Of a stretch of DNA of 64,000 nucleotides, positions 19,806 to 28,994 are shown one piece after another; position 1 is the first letter of the stretch, and every line of letters starts with the position of its first letter. Below the pieces are notes generated by a model. The model saw nothing but the letters and a program-made list of their open reading frames with translations, did not search any database and was not told where the DNA came from. The translations under genes were made by a program, and so were the position numbers. The DNA is from Corynebacterium callunae DSM 20147. Its GTDB lineage: Bacteria; Actinomycetota; Actinomycetes; Mycobacteriales; Mycobacteriaceae. The DNA is taken from the NCBI RefSeq assembly GCF_000344785.1, contig NC_020506.1, positions 186,001 through 250,000 of the forward strand, given 5' to 3'.

Positions 19806-21281
19806 CTAGTGAAGCTCTAGTCGACGTGACATATCAGAAGCAAAGATGCCGGTTGGGTCAATTTTATTACGAGTCTTAAGCCAACCCTCCAAACCTGGGT
19901 ACATGGTGTGGAAGTTCTCTGCAGAGGTGCGGGATTCCTTGGCCAGGTACAAACGGCCGCCGAATTCCATGACACGCTTATCTAGATCATCCAAGAAAGC
20001 ACCCAAACCTGGACGGATAGGGAAGTCAACGCAGACATTCCAACCTGGCATTGGGTAGGAAAGTGGTGCGCGGTTACCTGGTCCAAAGAGCTTAAACACG
20101 TTCAGTGCGGAGTAGTGTCCGGACTTCTGCATATCGCGGATGATGTCCTTGAAAGGCTCAACGGCATCCATTGGCACCACAAACTGGTACTGCAAGAAGC
20201 CCTTGGAACCATAACCACGGTTCCATTCACCGATAAGGTCCAGTGGCTGATAGAACTGGGTAAGGTTCTTTACCTTGTTGCGAGCTGGAGCGCCCATGGC
20301 GTAGTAAGCCTCACCAATAGCCATGAGTGACAGCTTGTTCATGGTCCAAGATGGGAAGATATCTGGCACCTTCATCAGCTGTGGAGCGTTGAACTTCAGT
20401 GGATCCTTTGCCAGCTTTGGAGCAAGCTCCTCAAGCTGGGCCAAAGTGGCCAAAGAACCACGGGAAATGGTGGAACGACCAAGCTTTGGCTCAGGGCTGA
20501 TGACGTCAAACCAAGCAGAAGAATAGGTGTAGTTATGCTCAGATCCATCTGAGTGGAAAGCTACGGTTTCTTCCAGGTTGGAGGTGCGATCAGTGTCAGA
20601 GATGAAATATGCGGTTTCGGTCTTGGTCATGCGAATGCGAGCACGCACGATAATGCCGGTCAATCCCATGCCACCAACAGTTGCCCAGAAGAGATCACCC
20701 TGGGGATCCTCTGCGGTGCCTTCTGGCTCGAGGTGCAAGATACGACCATCAGCAACAAGCAATTCCAAGGACACAACATGGTCACCGAAGGAACCTGCGG
20801 AGTGGTGGTTCTTGCCGTGGATATCAGGTCCGATTGCGCCACCGATGGTGACCTGGCGGGTGCCTGGCAGAACTGGAACCCATAGGCCATAAGGCAGGGC
20901 AGCCTTCATGAGCTGGTCTAGGGTTACGCCACCGTCAACATCAACAATTGCGGATTCTGGGTCAATGGAGTGGATCTTGTTGAGGGGCTGCATGTCAATG
21001 ACAAGGCCGCCGGCATTCTGGGCTGGATCGCCATAGGAGCGACCCATGCCACGGGCAATAACTCCGCGCTTGAGGTATGCAGGCTTGGAGTCATTTTGCT
21101 CGGCTACTTGTCGGACTGCCTCGACGATGACGTCGAGATCAGGGGTGGACAAGACCTCAGCAGTGGTAGGGGCCGTGCGGCCCCATCCGTTCAGTTTCTT
21201 AGCTTCTAGGGGAAGGGCTCCGTGGGCACCGGCCGAAGCGCCGGAGCTGGACGTGCCGTTAGAACTGTTCATCGCCTTCAA
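19806..21281 (-). CDS. dprE1: Decaprenyl-phospho-ribose 2'-oxidase DprE1
   Basis: A 491-residue flavoenzyme that oxidises the C2 hydroxyl of decaprenyl-phospho-ribose. [15 protein letters not shown] and the following GVTLDQL and [13 protein letters not shown] segments form the FAD-binding fold of the FAD_binding_4/ALO family. [10 protein letters not shown] contains the cysteine that benzothiazinone drugs attack in mycobacterial DprE1. The start is uncertain: a TTG at 21281 has GAGGGG six bases upstream, while an ATG at 21272 gives [11 protein letters not shown]. The N-terminal 20 residues are low-complexity Ser/Gly. It heads the dprE1-dprE2-aftA-emb group. Confidence 0.95.
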   Translation of the reverse strand: MKAMNSSNGTSSSGASAGAHGALPLEAKKLNGWGRTAPTTAEVLSTPDLDVIVEAVRQVAEQNDSKPAYLKRGVIARGMGRSYGDPAQNAGGLVIDMQPLNKIHSIDPESAIVDVDGGVTLDQLMKAALPYGLWVPVLPGTRQVTIGGAIGPDIHGKNHHSAGSFGDHVVSLELLVADGRILHLEPEGTAEDPQGDLFWATVGGMGLTGIIVRARIRMTKTETAYFISDTDRTSNLEETVAFHSDGSEHNYTYSSAWFDVISPEPKLGRSTISRGSLATLAQLEELAPKLAKDPLKFNAPQLMKVPDIFPSWTMNKLSLMAIGEAYYAMGAPARNKVKNLTQFYQPLDLIGEWNRGYGSKGFLQYQFVVPMDAVEPFKDIIRDMQKSGHYSALNVFKLFGPGNRAPLSYPMPGWNVCVDFPIRPGLGAFLDDLDKRVMEFGGRLYLAKESRTSAENFHTMYPGLEGWLKTRNKIDPTGIFASDMSRRLELH

Positions 21282-21364
21282 AGGTTACCCCTCAATGTTT
21301 GAAGGTGACGCCATCAAGCACCAAAAGTTTGATTTACAGGGTCAATCTCACATTTTGAGAAAGT

Positions 21365-21619
21365 CTAAAGATCCATCAACTCGCGGATCTCAGCGGGCAG
21401 TTCTTCCTGTGAAGTGATAGTGGGGCCATCGTATTCGCGCAGGATGCGGTAAACCACAGAGCGTGAGGTGCTATCAAGAAAAGGGATCTCCTGGGCCATA
21501 AGGCGGGTCATGAAATCATCGAGGGGAAGATTGGTTCTTTCCGCGGCGATATGGACTTCAGGTTCCTGCGCCTTTTTAGTGCTCTTGAATTTCTCAAACA
21601 TGCTCTTAACGATACTCAC
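21365..21619 (-). CDS. Small protein of unknown function upstream of dprE1
   Basis: 84 residues, charged at both ends. The N terminus is basic (VKSMFEKFKSTKK); the rest is an acidic, probably helical soluble domain ending EELPAEIRELMDL. No family is recognised. It lies 83 bp upstream of dprE1 on the same strand. Starts are GTG at 21619 or ATG at 21601. It is divergent from the membrane protein gene at 21638, with only 18 bp between the starts if the GTG is used. Confidence 0.55.
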   Translation of the reverse strand: MSIVKSMFEKFKSTKKAQEPEVHIAAERTNLPLDDFMTRLMAQEIPFLDSTSRSVVYRILREYDGPTITSQEELPAEIRELMDL

Positions 21620-21624
21620 AGCGG

Positions 21625-21630
21625 TAGTCT
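21625..21630 (+). promoter_or_regulatory. -10 element of a leaderless promoter
   Basis: TAGTCT, then exactly seven bases, then ATG at 21638. This TANNNT-N7-start spacing is the signature of leaderless transcripts in actinobacteria, and it fixes the start of the downstream gene. Confidence 0.55.
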
Positions 21631-21637
21631 GGGCTGT

Positions 21638-22129
21638 ATGGATAGCAGGATGAGAATGCAGGCAGCAGCAGGTTCAGCCCTGATCGGGGCCGGAGTGGCA
21701 CTTAATGATTATGTTAAAAGTCCAGTTGGCAGGGCATTAGGTTATGGCGGGCTCATTTTAGGTGGGGCTGGAGTAATCGCTTTTAGCGAGGATGCCACCG
21801 GCAAGAATTACATTTTCGGCGAAGATTCCACCTTGGTTTTTGATCAAATCTGCCAGGACATTGGGGATCTTGGAATTACTCCAGGCCCAGATTCTGATGC
21901 GCAGTACCTCAATGAGCGCGGGCCACTAGTGACCTGGCTGTTATTGGCGGTTTTTGTAGTGGCTTTTGTGGCATTGGTCTACATTTCTGTGCGCGTCGAC
22001 ATGATGGTGATGAAAAAGCTGGCTGGATTTTTTGCACAGCGCGGGGTGAAGCGTCCTTTTAGTTATGCCGGAATGGTCTACGCTGCCTCGGTTTATGCAC
22101 TTTTTGAATTGGATAATCGCAAGAAATAG
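21638..22129 (+). CDS. Membrane protein of unknown function in the AG locus
   Basis: 163 residues. Hydrophobic segments lie at about 8-55 (glycine-rich, one or two helices) and about 103-125, with a further weak one near the C terminus. The middle is soluble and acidic. No domain is recognised. The upstream TAGTCT-N7-ATG supports the chosen start; ATGs at 21650 and 21656 are alternatives. It is divergent from the small gene leading to dprE1. Position inside the arabinogalactan gene cluster suggests, but does not show, an envelope role. Confidence 0.6.
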   Translation: MDSRMRMQAAAGSALIGAGVALNDYVKSPVGRALGYGGLILGGAGVIAFSEDATGKNYIFGEDSTLVFDQICQDIGDLGITPGPDSDAQYLNERGPLVTWLLLAVFVVAFVALVYISVRVDMMVMKKLAGFFAQRGVKRPFSYAGMVYAASVYALFELDNRKK

Positions 22130-22222
22130 TCCCCGCGTGACCAGGCCTAAGACTTTTATATCGTCAATGGCATATTTGCGACTTCTCTTTTAGCCTCCCA
22201 ACGCCAAAGTATTAAATGTGGC

Positions 22223-22228
22223 TATTCT
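22223..22228 (+). promoter_or_regulatory. -10 element of a leaderless promoter
   Basis: TATTCT followed by seven bases (GGGGCAC) and ATG at 22236. It favours this ATG over the GTG at 22218. Confidence 0.6.
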
Positions 22229-22235
22229 GGGGCAC

Positions 22236-23144
22236 ATGCCCACGAACTATGCCCGCGACAACGTCATCTCCCTGGCGTCTGCACGCGCGCATCGATCGGC
22301 CCAAAATGAGGTTCAACCACCCGTTGATCCACAGCGCACGCTGATTGTGCGAGCAAATAATGTGCAGGCAGACGGAGAAATTTATCGTCAAATAGGTCTT
22401 GATTCCGCCATGGACCTTGAAGAACTGCACACGGTGCTTAATATTTCCTTCGGGGTGGGCGGGGATTCCGCACCCTGGCGCTTTGAAGATTTTCAGCATC
22501 AACCCATGGAAGCTTCCAAAAAACTTTCGGAACTTTTGCGCGTGGAAGGCGATGAACTCTTCTATTTTTGGGGACTGTGGCAATTTAACCTGCAGTGTCT
22601 AGAAATTTATCCCCGCGATAATGGCACCCCACGCGCGTTGTGCATCGGCGGCTGCGGTGGGCTTAATGATGATTTTGACCAGGCCACTATCAATGCGGAA
22701 CTCACCGGTACTGACACCATCCGCGATGTGCTCTCCGGGGTGCGCCCCGAAGTAATTGATCTGGTTGATCGCACTGGAGTATTTGATTTTATTCCGCTGT
22801 TGCAAGCGCTTGATCTTAAAAGACATACGCTTATCGACGCCGACCGCGTGCGAACCTCCCGGGCGTTGCCCGCGGAGCACAGTGCCGAAGCAAGTGACGC
22901 TTTTTGGTCTTGTGTACTGGCGCTGGCCTGTCTTGGTGATGAAGCCCTCTTTGTGGAAGTGATCGAATCCACAATGAGCGCTTTAGGATGGGTCTCAGAT
23001 GATGGATCGCCACTCAGTGCCAAGGAGATTACAGCAGCGTGTGCCACCTCCTTGCAGATTTTGGAAGAGCTAGGTGCCTATGGTGAAAATCAGTTGGCCC
23101 CGGTGGATCGCCTCGACGTTTATAGGGAGCTGCTGCGTTTCTAG
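22236..23144 (+). CDS. Plasmid pRiA4b ORF-3-like domain protein
   Basis: 302 residues. The pattern IYRQIGLDSAMDLEELHTVL-NISFGVGGDSAPWRF, then EGDELFYFWGLWQFNLQC, then CIGGCGG resembles the pRiA4b ORF-3/IS1096 TnpR-like domain (consensus: initial hydrophobic strand, tL..LH..i...fGW..sHL..F, and a DFGD.W.H strand). The canonical histidines of the second motif are not conserved here. The C-terminal 100 residues are helical without recognisable motifs. Function of the family is unknown. It ends 15 bp before the GtrA-like gene, so the two may be co-transcribed. Confidence 0.6.
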   Translation: MPTNYARDNVISLASARAHRSAQNEVQPPVDPQRTLIVRANNVQADGEIYRQIGLDSAMDLEELHTVLNISFGVGGDSAPWRFEDFQHQPMEASKKLSELLRVEGDELFYFWGLWQFNLQCLEIYPRDNGTPRALCIGGCGGLNDDFDQATINAELTGTDTIRDVLSGVRPEVIDLVDRTGVFDFIPLLQALDLKRHTLIDADRVRTSRALPAEHSAEASDAFWSCVLALACLGDEALFVEVIESTMSALGWVSDDGSPLSAKEITAACATSLQILEELGAYGENQLAPVDRLDVYRELLRF

Positions 23145-23159
23145 GTATTGTGTAATCCC

Positions 23160-23594
23160 GTGTCAGAGAACCAAGACCTAAACATCATTCGGCCCATGAG
23201 TCTAAAGACTCAAGCTTTCCGATTCATCCTCACCGGTGGCCTTTCTGCCGTTGTTGATCTCGGTCTATTGTCGCTCTTCCAGCTGGTTTTTGGGCTGCCC
23301 GTGCCAATTGCCCGCACCATTTCCTTCATTGCCGGTACCACCACCGCCTATATGATCAATCGTCGCTGGACTTTCCAAGCTGAAAGTTCCACCTCCCGCT
23401 TCTTGGCAGTAGTGGCGCTTTATGCGGTGACCTTCTTTATTAACATTGGTCTGCAGACTTTTTGTTCCGCGCTTTTTGAATCCTGGAATTGGAATGAAGC
23501 ACTAGCCATGGTGGTGGCCTTTGTGATTGCACAGGGCACCGGAACCACCATCAACTTCATTGTCCAAAGAACTCTGATCTTCCGCGCAAAGTAG
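23160..23594 (+). CDS. GtrA-like membrane protein (Rv3789-type)
   Basis: 144 residues with four hydrophobic segments in the GtrA arrangement. The conserved start RFILTGGLSAVVDLGLL, TTTAYMINRRWTF and the end GTTINFIVQRTLIF match the family. GtrA proteins move or organise polyprenyl-linked sugars; the mycobacterial homologue beside dprE1 (Rv3789) has been linked to decaprenyl-phospho-arabinose and AftA. The location here among AG genes fits that role. The GTG at 23160 is chosen as the start, with a TTG at 23148 and an ATG at 23196 as alternatives; TATTGT eight bases upstream of the GTG hints at a leaderless start. Confidence 0.85.
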   Translation: MSENQDLNIIRPMSLKTQAFRFILTGGLSAVVDLGLLSLFQLVFGLPVPIARTISFIAGTTTAYMINRRWTFQAESSTSRFLAVVALYAVTFFINIGLQTFCSALFESWNWNEALAMVVAFVIAQGTGTTINFIVQRTLIFRAK

Positions 23595-23602
23595 GCTAAC
23601 CA

Positions 23603-24007
23603 ATGAAAAATATGAACCTAACAATGCTGGCAGGTCTGCTCGGAGTGCTTTACTTTATCCTGCTGACCTTGGTGTTTTCAGCTCAAGGTATGCAGGTGGT
23701 GGCCGGGGTGGCCTATGCGATTATCAGTCTCGCAGGACTGGTAGCAGCCTGGGATAATTTCCGGGATCGCAATAATCCCACCTGGAAAACCTGGGTGGGA
23801 TTGGTTGGTGGATTGCTTATTTTTGTCCCTGGTCTATGCCTCTTACTGGGCAATGGAGTGTTATCCCTGACCGGCGGAAATCCATCTACCTTGGTTAATA
23901 CCCTGCTTTCAGTAGCTGCCATCGGCGCAATTTATTTGTTACCGATTGGCATTATGATGTGCCTGATCGCAGGATTTAACCGCTTTTATGAGACTTTAAG
24001 GGCGTGA
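23603..24007 (+). CDS. Four-helix membrane protein of unknown function
   Basis: 134 residues with four clear hydrophobic segments (about 8-28, 33-50, 60-82 and 97-125) and short loops. The loop RDRNNPTWKTW is polar. No family is recognised. It begins 8 bp after the GtrA-like stop, so it is probably in the same transcript. Its 3' end overlaps the glfT1 3' end by 12 bp in convergent orientation. Confidence 0.65.
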   Translation: MKNMNLTMLAGLLGVLYFILLTLVFSAQGMQVVAGVAYAIISLAGLVAAWDNFRDRNNPTWKTWVGLVGGLLIFVPGLCLLLGNGVLSLTGGNPSTLVNTLLSVAAIGAIYLLPIGIMMCLIAGFNRFYETLRA

Positions 24008-24928
24008 GAACTTCTCCTGCCTGCCCAAACGGTGCAGGCGGAGCCACTCTCTAAAGCCTTTAATATCCTTCTTTTGCACCAGGAAGAACCACGCAAAACG
24101 GGCATATTCCTGCGGTAGGAGCTTGCGCATACCGGGCTGTGCCATCAAATAGCCACGGTTGCGATAGGTGAAAAAGCGCTTGGTGTCATTGTCTGGATAT
24201 TGGGTGTGCATACGTCCACCCAAGATTGGCTTGAATTCGTCGGAGCCATCTGGGTGCAAATAAGCGGTGGTCAGGCAGGTGCCAAATGGTAGACCGGAGC
24301 GCACCAGACGGCGGTGATACTCCACCTCATCACCACGGATAAAGAGTCGATAATCTGGCACGCCGATGCGTTCCATGGCATAAGCGCTGATCAAGGCGCC
24401 ATTAAATAGTGATGCGATACCGGGCAAGAGGTCGTCCTCAGGCTTTGCCGGATCAATCAACTCACTGCGCATCCGGCGCCATTCCAGGCCACGGCGCAGC
24501 GGGAAGGCCAAGCGCTCAGGATTTTCGGCATTGCATACGACTGGTGAAACCTCTTCCAGATTGTGGCGGGAGGCGGCGTCGATAAGCGTCTTTAAAACCT
24601 CCGGCCCCTCTGGGCGCCCGTCATCATCAGCGCACCACACAGCGTCGGCGCCAAGCGCCAGCGCGGTCAAAAACCCATAGGCAAAACCGCCACCGCCACC
24701 CAAATTGGTGCGCGAGGGGGTGTAAACGCCCCGCTCGCCGGCAACCTCTTTAAGGAGCTTTTCGACGCGAGGATCGTTGCCGTTATCTACCACCACAATG
24801 TGTTGCACTGGATAGATTTGATTGGCAACAACCTCAAGGGAATGCCGCAGCAACTCCACACGATTGTGGGTCACAATGACCGCTGCGACGTTGATGCCCG
24901 GCTGGAGGTGGGTAGTGGTTTGTGCCAT
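23996..24928 (-). CDS. glfT1: Galactofuranosyltransferase GlfT1 (GT2)
   Basis: A 310-residue GT-A glycosyltransferase that adds the first galactofuranose residues to the decaprenyl-diphospho-GlcNAc-rhamnose acceptor of arabinogalactan. VAAVIVTHNRVELL is the typical GT2 start, VVVDNGN the nucleotide-sugar contact and CADDDGRPE the DxD metal motif. The acceptor-side RGDEVEYHRRL fits the catalytic acid region. It is placed 52 bp after wzt on the same strand, the same association as Rv3782 with Rv3781/Rv3783, which supports GlfT1 over other GT2 enzymes. The C terminus is basic. Confidence 0.92.
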   Translation of the reverse strand: MAQTTTHLQPGINVAAVIVTHNRVELLRHSLEVVANQIYPVQHIVVVDNGNDPRVEKLLKEVAGERGVYTPSRTNLGGGGGFAYGFLTALALGADAVWCADDDGRPEGPEVLKTLIDAASRHNLEEVSPVVCNAENPERLAFPLRRGLEWRRMRSELIDPAKPEDDLLPGIASLFNGALISAYAMERIGVPDYRLFIRGDEVEYHRRLVRSGLPFGTCLTTAYLHPDGSDEFKPILGGRMHTQYPDNDTKRFFTYRNRGYLMAQPGMRKLLPQEYARFAWFFLVQKKDIKGFREWLRLHRLGRQEKFSRP

Positions 24929-24980
24929 GGCCTATATATTGCCACGTAAATGTGGAGGGGTCAGTTTCACTACCTAAAAC

Positions 24981-25778
24981 TTAAGCCTTTTTCTCTTCTT
25001 CCAAGCGGGTGAGCAGGCGGCGAACGTGATCGCCAGCGCCCTTGCCTTCGTAGGCTTCCACCACGTCTGGAACCAGTCCAGCTTCGCGGATTTGGCCGTG
25101 GTCTACCCATAATGCGGTATTGCATAGCTGGGCCAGGAAGTCATTGGAGTGGGAGGCAAATACCAAGATGCCAGAGCGCTCTACGAGCGCCTGCAGACGG
25201 TCACGGGCCTTAGCCATAAAGGCGGCATCGACTGCCCCGATACCCTCGTCGAGAAGCAAAATTTCGGGCTCAATCGAAGTGACCACGCCGAGCGCAAGGC
25301 GGATGCGCATACCCGTGGAGTAGGTACGCAGCGGCATGGAGAGGTATTCGCCGAGTTCGGTGAAGTCCGCGATTTCCTCCATTTTGGCTTTCATCTGCTT
25401 GCGAGTTTGGCCGAGGAAAAGGCCTCGAATGACGATGTTTTCATAGCCGGAGATCTCTGGATCCATGCCGATGCCCAGATCAAAGACTGGAGCTACACGG
25501 CCGCGGATATCGGCGGAACCGCGGGTGGGCTCATAAATGCCAGAAAGCAGGCGCAGCAGGGTGGATTTTCCGGCGCCATTGTGGCCAACGAGGCCGATGC
25601 GATCGCCTTCACGCAGGTGCAGGTTGATGTCTTTAAGTGCTTCAACAACCACCACATTGTCCTGGTTGCGGCCAATTGCGCCACCAGCTGCCCCCAGGAA
25701 AGCCTTCTTCATGGAGCGGGATTTGGCGTCGAAAATGGGGAAGTCAACGCAGGCGTTATAAGTGTCAATGGAAACCAT
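24981..25778 (-). CDS. wzt: Galactan-export ABC transporter ATPase (Wzt)
   Basis: 265-residue ABC ATPase. Walker A is GHNGAGKST, the signature YSTGMRIRLAL (a TSGM-type variant typical of polysaccharide exporters), Walker B ILLLDEGIGAVD, and the H-loop VFASHS. There is no C-terminal carbohydrate-binding extension, as in the O-antigen Wzt of some bacteria. Together with the permease 12 bp upstream it should flip the lipid-linked galactan precursor (Rv3781/Rv3783 equivalents). It is co-transcribed with wzm and probably glfT1. Confidence 0.93.
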   Translation of the reverse strand: MVSIDTYNACVDFPIFDAKSRSMKKAFLGAAGGAIGRNQDNVVVVEALKDINLHLREGDRIGLVGHNGAGKSTLLRLLSGIYEPTRGSADIRGRVAPVFDLGIGMDPEISGYENIVIRGLFLGQTRKQMKAKMEEIADFTELGEYLSMPLRTYSTGMRIRLALGVVTSIEPEILLLDEGIGAVDAAFMAKARDRLQALVERSGILVFASHSNDFLAQLCNTALWVDHGQIREAGLVPDVVEAYEGKGAGDHVRRLLTRLEEEKKA

Positions 25779-25790
25779 GGTGGCTTACTC

Positions 25791-26696
25791 CTATACCCAG
25801 TAGCTGACGCGGAAGCGCCATTGTTTCATTGCGATCAGCGCGAGACCCAAGCCCACAATGGTAAATCCAATAACGATCCACCAGTGATAAGCAGGCAGGG
25901 AAGCGCCGATCATGGGAGCACGCACAATTTCCAAGTAGTGATAGAGCGGGTTGAGCTCAGCCAAGCGGGCGCGTCCGCCCACCTCAGCGCTGTGATCTTG
26001 CAAAGTAGAGGTCATCCATACAATTGGGGTGACATAGAAAAGTAGCTGGGTGCCAGCTTCCAACAGTGGGGAAATATCGCGGTAGCGGGTGGCAACAATG
26101 CCAAAGAACATAGCCACCCACACACCGTTGATCACCAAGAGGAACATTCCCGGGATAATCAGCAGCACATCCCAGCCCAGTGGGCGTGGGAAGATGAGCA
26201 TGAGGATTAGCCAAATGACCAGGTTATGCGCTAAAAAGAGGGCTTGTTTCCACACCAGACGATACACATGTACGGAGAGCGCTGAGGGCAACTGCTTAAT
26301 TAGGCCTTCATTGTCCACAAAGATATCAGCGCCTTCTTTGATGCATCCAGAAATAAAATTCCACAGGATCAAACCGACGGTAACGTGGGGAAGGAATTCT
26401 GCCAAAGGGATTTTGAAGAGGACTGAGTAGAGCAAGCCCAGCGCCAGCGCCATCACACCGGTGGCAATGGTGATCCACAAGGGGCCAAGCACGGAGCGTC
26501 GATAGCGCTGTTTAATATCTTGCCAGCCAAGCTGCAGCCAAAGTTCATGTTGCTTAAATCCGCGGACGATATCATCCCAGGCGGCACGGAAGGTCATTGA
26601 TTGAGATTCCGGCGCTGTGTCTGATGTCACGGAGGTAATCCTGGCGAGATCAGCCTGTAGGTCTTTCTGCTTAGATTGTTCCTGCACAATAGACAC
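25791..26696 (-). CDS. wzm: Galactan-export ABC transporter permease (Wzm)
   Basis: 301-residue ABC-2 type permease. The N-terminal about 60 residues are cytosolic, followed by LGPLWITIATGVMALALGLLY, the classic first helix of this family, and six hydrophobic segments in total. YRDISPLLEAG is the conserved coupling region. The start is GTG at 26696. It is the first gene of the wzm-wzt-glfT1 group and divergent from the gene at 26826. Confidence 0.92.
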   Translation of the reverse strand: MSIVQEQSKQKDLQADLARITSVTSDTAPESQSMTFRAAWDDIVRGFKQHELWLQLGWQDIKQRYRRSVLGPLWITIATGVMALALGLLYSVLFKIPLAEFLPHVTVGLILWNFISGCIKEGADIFVDNEGLIKQLPSALSVHVYRLVWKQALFLAHNLVIWLILMLIFPRPLGWDVLLIIPGMFLLVINGVWVAMFFGIVATRYRDISPLLEAGTQLLFYVTPIVWMTSTLQDHSAEVGGRARLAELNPLYHYLEIVRAPMIGASLPAYHWWIVIGFTIVGLGLALIAMKQWRFRVSYWV

Positions 26697-26825
26697 CCTA
26701 GCGCCCGTTCACCCAATTTTCCGTATCGGCGCTGGTGAGTTTAGACGGGTTTATGTGTCCCATGGTGGGGTAATGTTGTTGCAAGAGTGCAAAGAAGTAC
26801 TGTGACGTTGGAAGGAGTGCCTTTC

Positions 26826-28001
26826 GTGGTTTTCGATGTGGCCAGGGTTCGAGGGCTTTATACTTCTTTGGGCGATGGCTGGACGTACCTGAATGTGCAT
26901 CAGATTCCACAGGTTCCGGAGCGTGTTGCCTCAGGAGTAGCGGCAGCGTTTCGTACGCATGCCCAAATTTCCGCAGGGCGTGCAGAACCCATGGCTGTTG
27001 AACAGCTGGAATTAGCGCGCCAATCTATCGCCCAGATGGTGGGGGTGAACCCAGACTGTGTGGTGCTTGGCCCCACCAGGCAATACCTCACCCAGGCGCT
27101 AGCGCAATCCTTGGGATCTTTTGTACGTCGTAAAGCAGGCGTCGTATTATCGCGCGCCGATGCCCTGTGGCTGACGGCGCCCTTTGGTACCTTGGACGGT
27201 ACTTTCTGCTGGGCCGAGCCCGATTTGGGCACCGGTTTGCTGCCGGACTGGCAATATAAAGAGCTTGTCGACGGCGCCACGCGCCTGGTTGTACTGTCCG
27301 CAGCGCACCCCCTACTGGGCACGGTGGCACCAGTAACTCAAATTGTGGAGCATGTGCGCGCGAAATCGCGCGCCTGGGTGATGGTCGATGCTACTTCTTA
27401 TGCCGCTTATCGTCCCCTAGATTTGGAGGACTGGCAGGCCGATATTGTCATGCTGGACCTGGGCGAAATGGGCGGACCGCAGGTCTCTGCCCTGATTTTC
27501 CGTGATACTTCTATGTTCCCGCGTCTGGATAAGAAGATTCCTTTGGAACTTCCAGCCAGCGTGCTGCCACATGGTCTCTTTGGTGGAGTGCCAAATCTAA
27601 TCCGCCATTTGGGAATCTTGGATGAAAACGCTGAAGACCTACAGCAGTCCATGAAGTCTTTGGCGACCTATCAAAAGCGGTTGCTGGAGCATCTTATTGA
27701 TTCCCTGATGGGGCTGCCGGCAGTGCACATTATTGGCATTTCTGGCGATGCCGCTGGCCAAGAAGCTGCTCATTTAGATCGCATTCCGCGGTTGAGCTTC
27801 ACAGTTACCGGAGTGCCCGCTGAAATGGTGCACCGACGTTTGGTGGACAACCATCTAGTCACCACCGTCAGCCCCGCCGATCCACTGCTGGATGCAATGG
27901 GTGTCGGCGAAGCTGGGGGATCGGTAACCATTGGTCTTAGCCCATTTAGCACCAATTATGAGATTGACCAGCTAATTCGTGTGCTGGCCTCCTTGGCCTA
28001 A
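26826..28001 (+). CDS. Class V aminotransferase-fold protein without the catalytic lysine
   Basis: 391 residues, similar to the cysteine desulfurase-like family and, from memory, to mycobacterial Rv3778c (shared start FDVARVRGL..SLGDGW). The PLP fold is recognisable: AVEQLELARQSIAQMVG, the core VMVDATSYAAYRPLD containing the PLP-contacting Asp, and the C-terminal small domain. At the position where true enzymes have SGHK or SAYK, this protein reads LDLGEMGGPQVSALIF, with no lysine, so it cannot form the usual Schiff base. The GTG at 26826 is chosen because GGAAGGAG lies eight bases upstream; longer forms lack such a site. Its stop overlaps the next gene tail-to-tail by 4 bp. Confidence 0.8.
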   Translation: MVFDVARVRGLYTSLGDGWTYLNVHQIPQVPERVASGVAAAFRTHAQISAGRAEPMAVEQLELARQSIAQMVGVNPDCVVLGPTRQYLTQALAQSLGSFVRRKAGVVLSRADALWLTAPFGTLDGTFCWAEPDLGTGLLPDWQYKELVDGATRLVVLSAAHPLLGTVAPVTQIVEHVRAKSRAWVMVDATSYAAYRPLDLEDWQADIVMLDLGEMGGPQVSALIFRDTSMFPRLDKKIPLELPASVLPHGLFGGVPNLIRHLGILDENAEDLQQSMKSLATYQKRLLEHLIDSLMGLPAVHIIGISGDAAGQEAAHLDRIPRLSFTVTGVPAEMVHRRLVDNHLVTTVSPADPLLDAMGVGEAGGSVTIGLSPFSTNYEIDQLIRVLASLA

Positions 28002-28969
28002 ACCTCCAGCACTAGTTTTCCGGTCACGCTGCCTTCTTCCAACTTCATGAGGGCAGCGCCAGCCTCCGCTAAGGGCAGAGTGTGATCAATGTGGTGGGAG
28101 ATAGTGCCATCCTCGAGCAGTGGCCAGATGTTCTCCACAGTGCTTTTAACAATGCGAGCTTTATCTGCAACCTCCCGGCTGCGCAGAGCAGTGGCAGAAA
28201 TTGTGCCACGCTTTGCCAACAGAAGACCGAGGTTGAGTTCGCCCTTGATGCCACCCTGGAAACCAATAACAACCATATGGCCGTCCGGTGCCATAGCTTT
28301 GACATTCTGGCCCAGGTATTTTGCGCCGATAATATCCAAAATGACATTCGCCTTGTTTTTAAGAACTTCCGCAAAATCTTCCTCGCGGTAGTTGATCAAG
28401 ATGTCAGCGCCGAGCTCTTTGCAGGTCGCTAGTTTTTCTGCGGAGCCGGCAGTCACTGCCACGGTGGCACCCAAAGCTTTACCCATTTGAATTGCGAAGG
28501 TGCCGATGCCACCTGCGCCACCATGGATAAGGAAGGTATCTCCCTTTTTTAAGCCCGCAAGCATGCCGATATTGGACCATACGGTGCAGGCAACTTCCAC
28601 GATGGATGCTGCCTCCACGAAGGAATAACCTGCAGGAATAGGCATTAGCTGGCCAGCTGGCACCGCAACATATTCGGCATAAGCGCCACCACTGAGCAAA
28701 CAAGCAACTTCTTCTCCCACCTGGCGGTCCGTATCACCTGCATCAACGATGATGCCAGCGCACTCTAGGCCAAAAATCTCAGACGCGCCGGGAGGAGGTG
28801 GGTAATTGCCCTGGGACTGCAAAAGGTCAGCGCGGTTAATTCCAGCTGCTTTGACCTCTACCAACACCTCGCCGGGTTGTAACTGAGGAGTTGGGACTTC
28901 TTGGAGTTCTAAGGAAGCAGTGTTTTTCTCTTCGGTTTGCACAATTGCTTGCATCGTTTTTGGAGTCAT
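27998..28969 (-). CDS. NAD(P)H quinone oxidoreductase, zeta-crystallin/PIG3 type
   Basis: 323 residues of the zinc-independent MDR superfamily. The N-terminal catalytic domain contains AGINRADLLQSQGNYPPPPG and GLECAGIIVDAG, hallmarks of the PIG3-like quinone reductases. IHGGAGGIGTFAIQMGKALG is the NAD(P)H-binding motif. It probably reduces quinones or reactive carbonyls in the cytoplasm. It is followed 4 bp into the end of the lysine-less PLP-fold gene, and preceded by a small membrane protein on the same strand; in mycobacteria the same pair (Rv3777/Rv3778c) is adjacent. Confidence 0.88.
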   Translation of the reverse strand: MTPKTMQAIVQTEEKNTASLELQEVPTPQLQPGEVLVEVKAAGINRADLLQSQGNYPPPPGASEIFGLECAGIIVDAGDTDRQVGEEVACLLSGGAYAEYVAVPAGQLMPIPAGYSFVEAASIVEVACTVWSNIGMLAGLKKGDTFLIHGGAGGIGTFAIQMGKALGATVAVTAGSAEKLATCKELGADILINYREEDFAEVLKNKANVILDIIGAKYLGQNVKAMAPDGHMVVIGFQGGIKGELNLGLLLAKRGTISATALRSREVADKARIVKSTVENIWPLLEDGTISHHIDHTLPLAEAGAALMKLEEGSVTGKLVLEV

Positions 28970-28994
28970 AAAGTCCGAGGGTAGGCCAACTTAG

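Noticed and set aside
22236..23144. pRiA4b ORF-3-like domain as evidence for a transposon
   Set aside because: No terminal inverted repeats, target duplications or transposase are found nearby; the domain is often found in stand-alone chromosomal genes.
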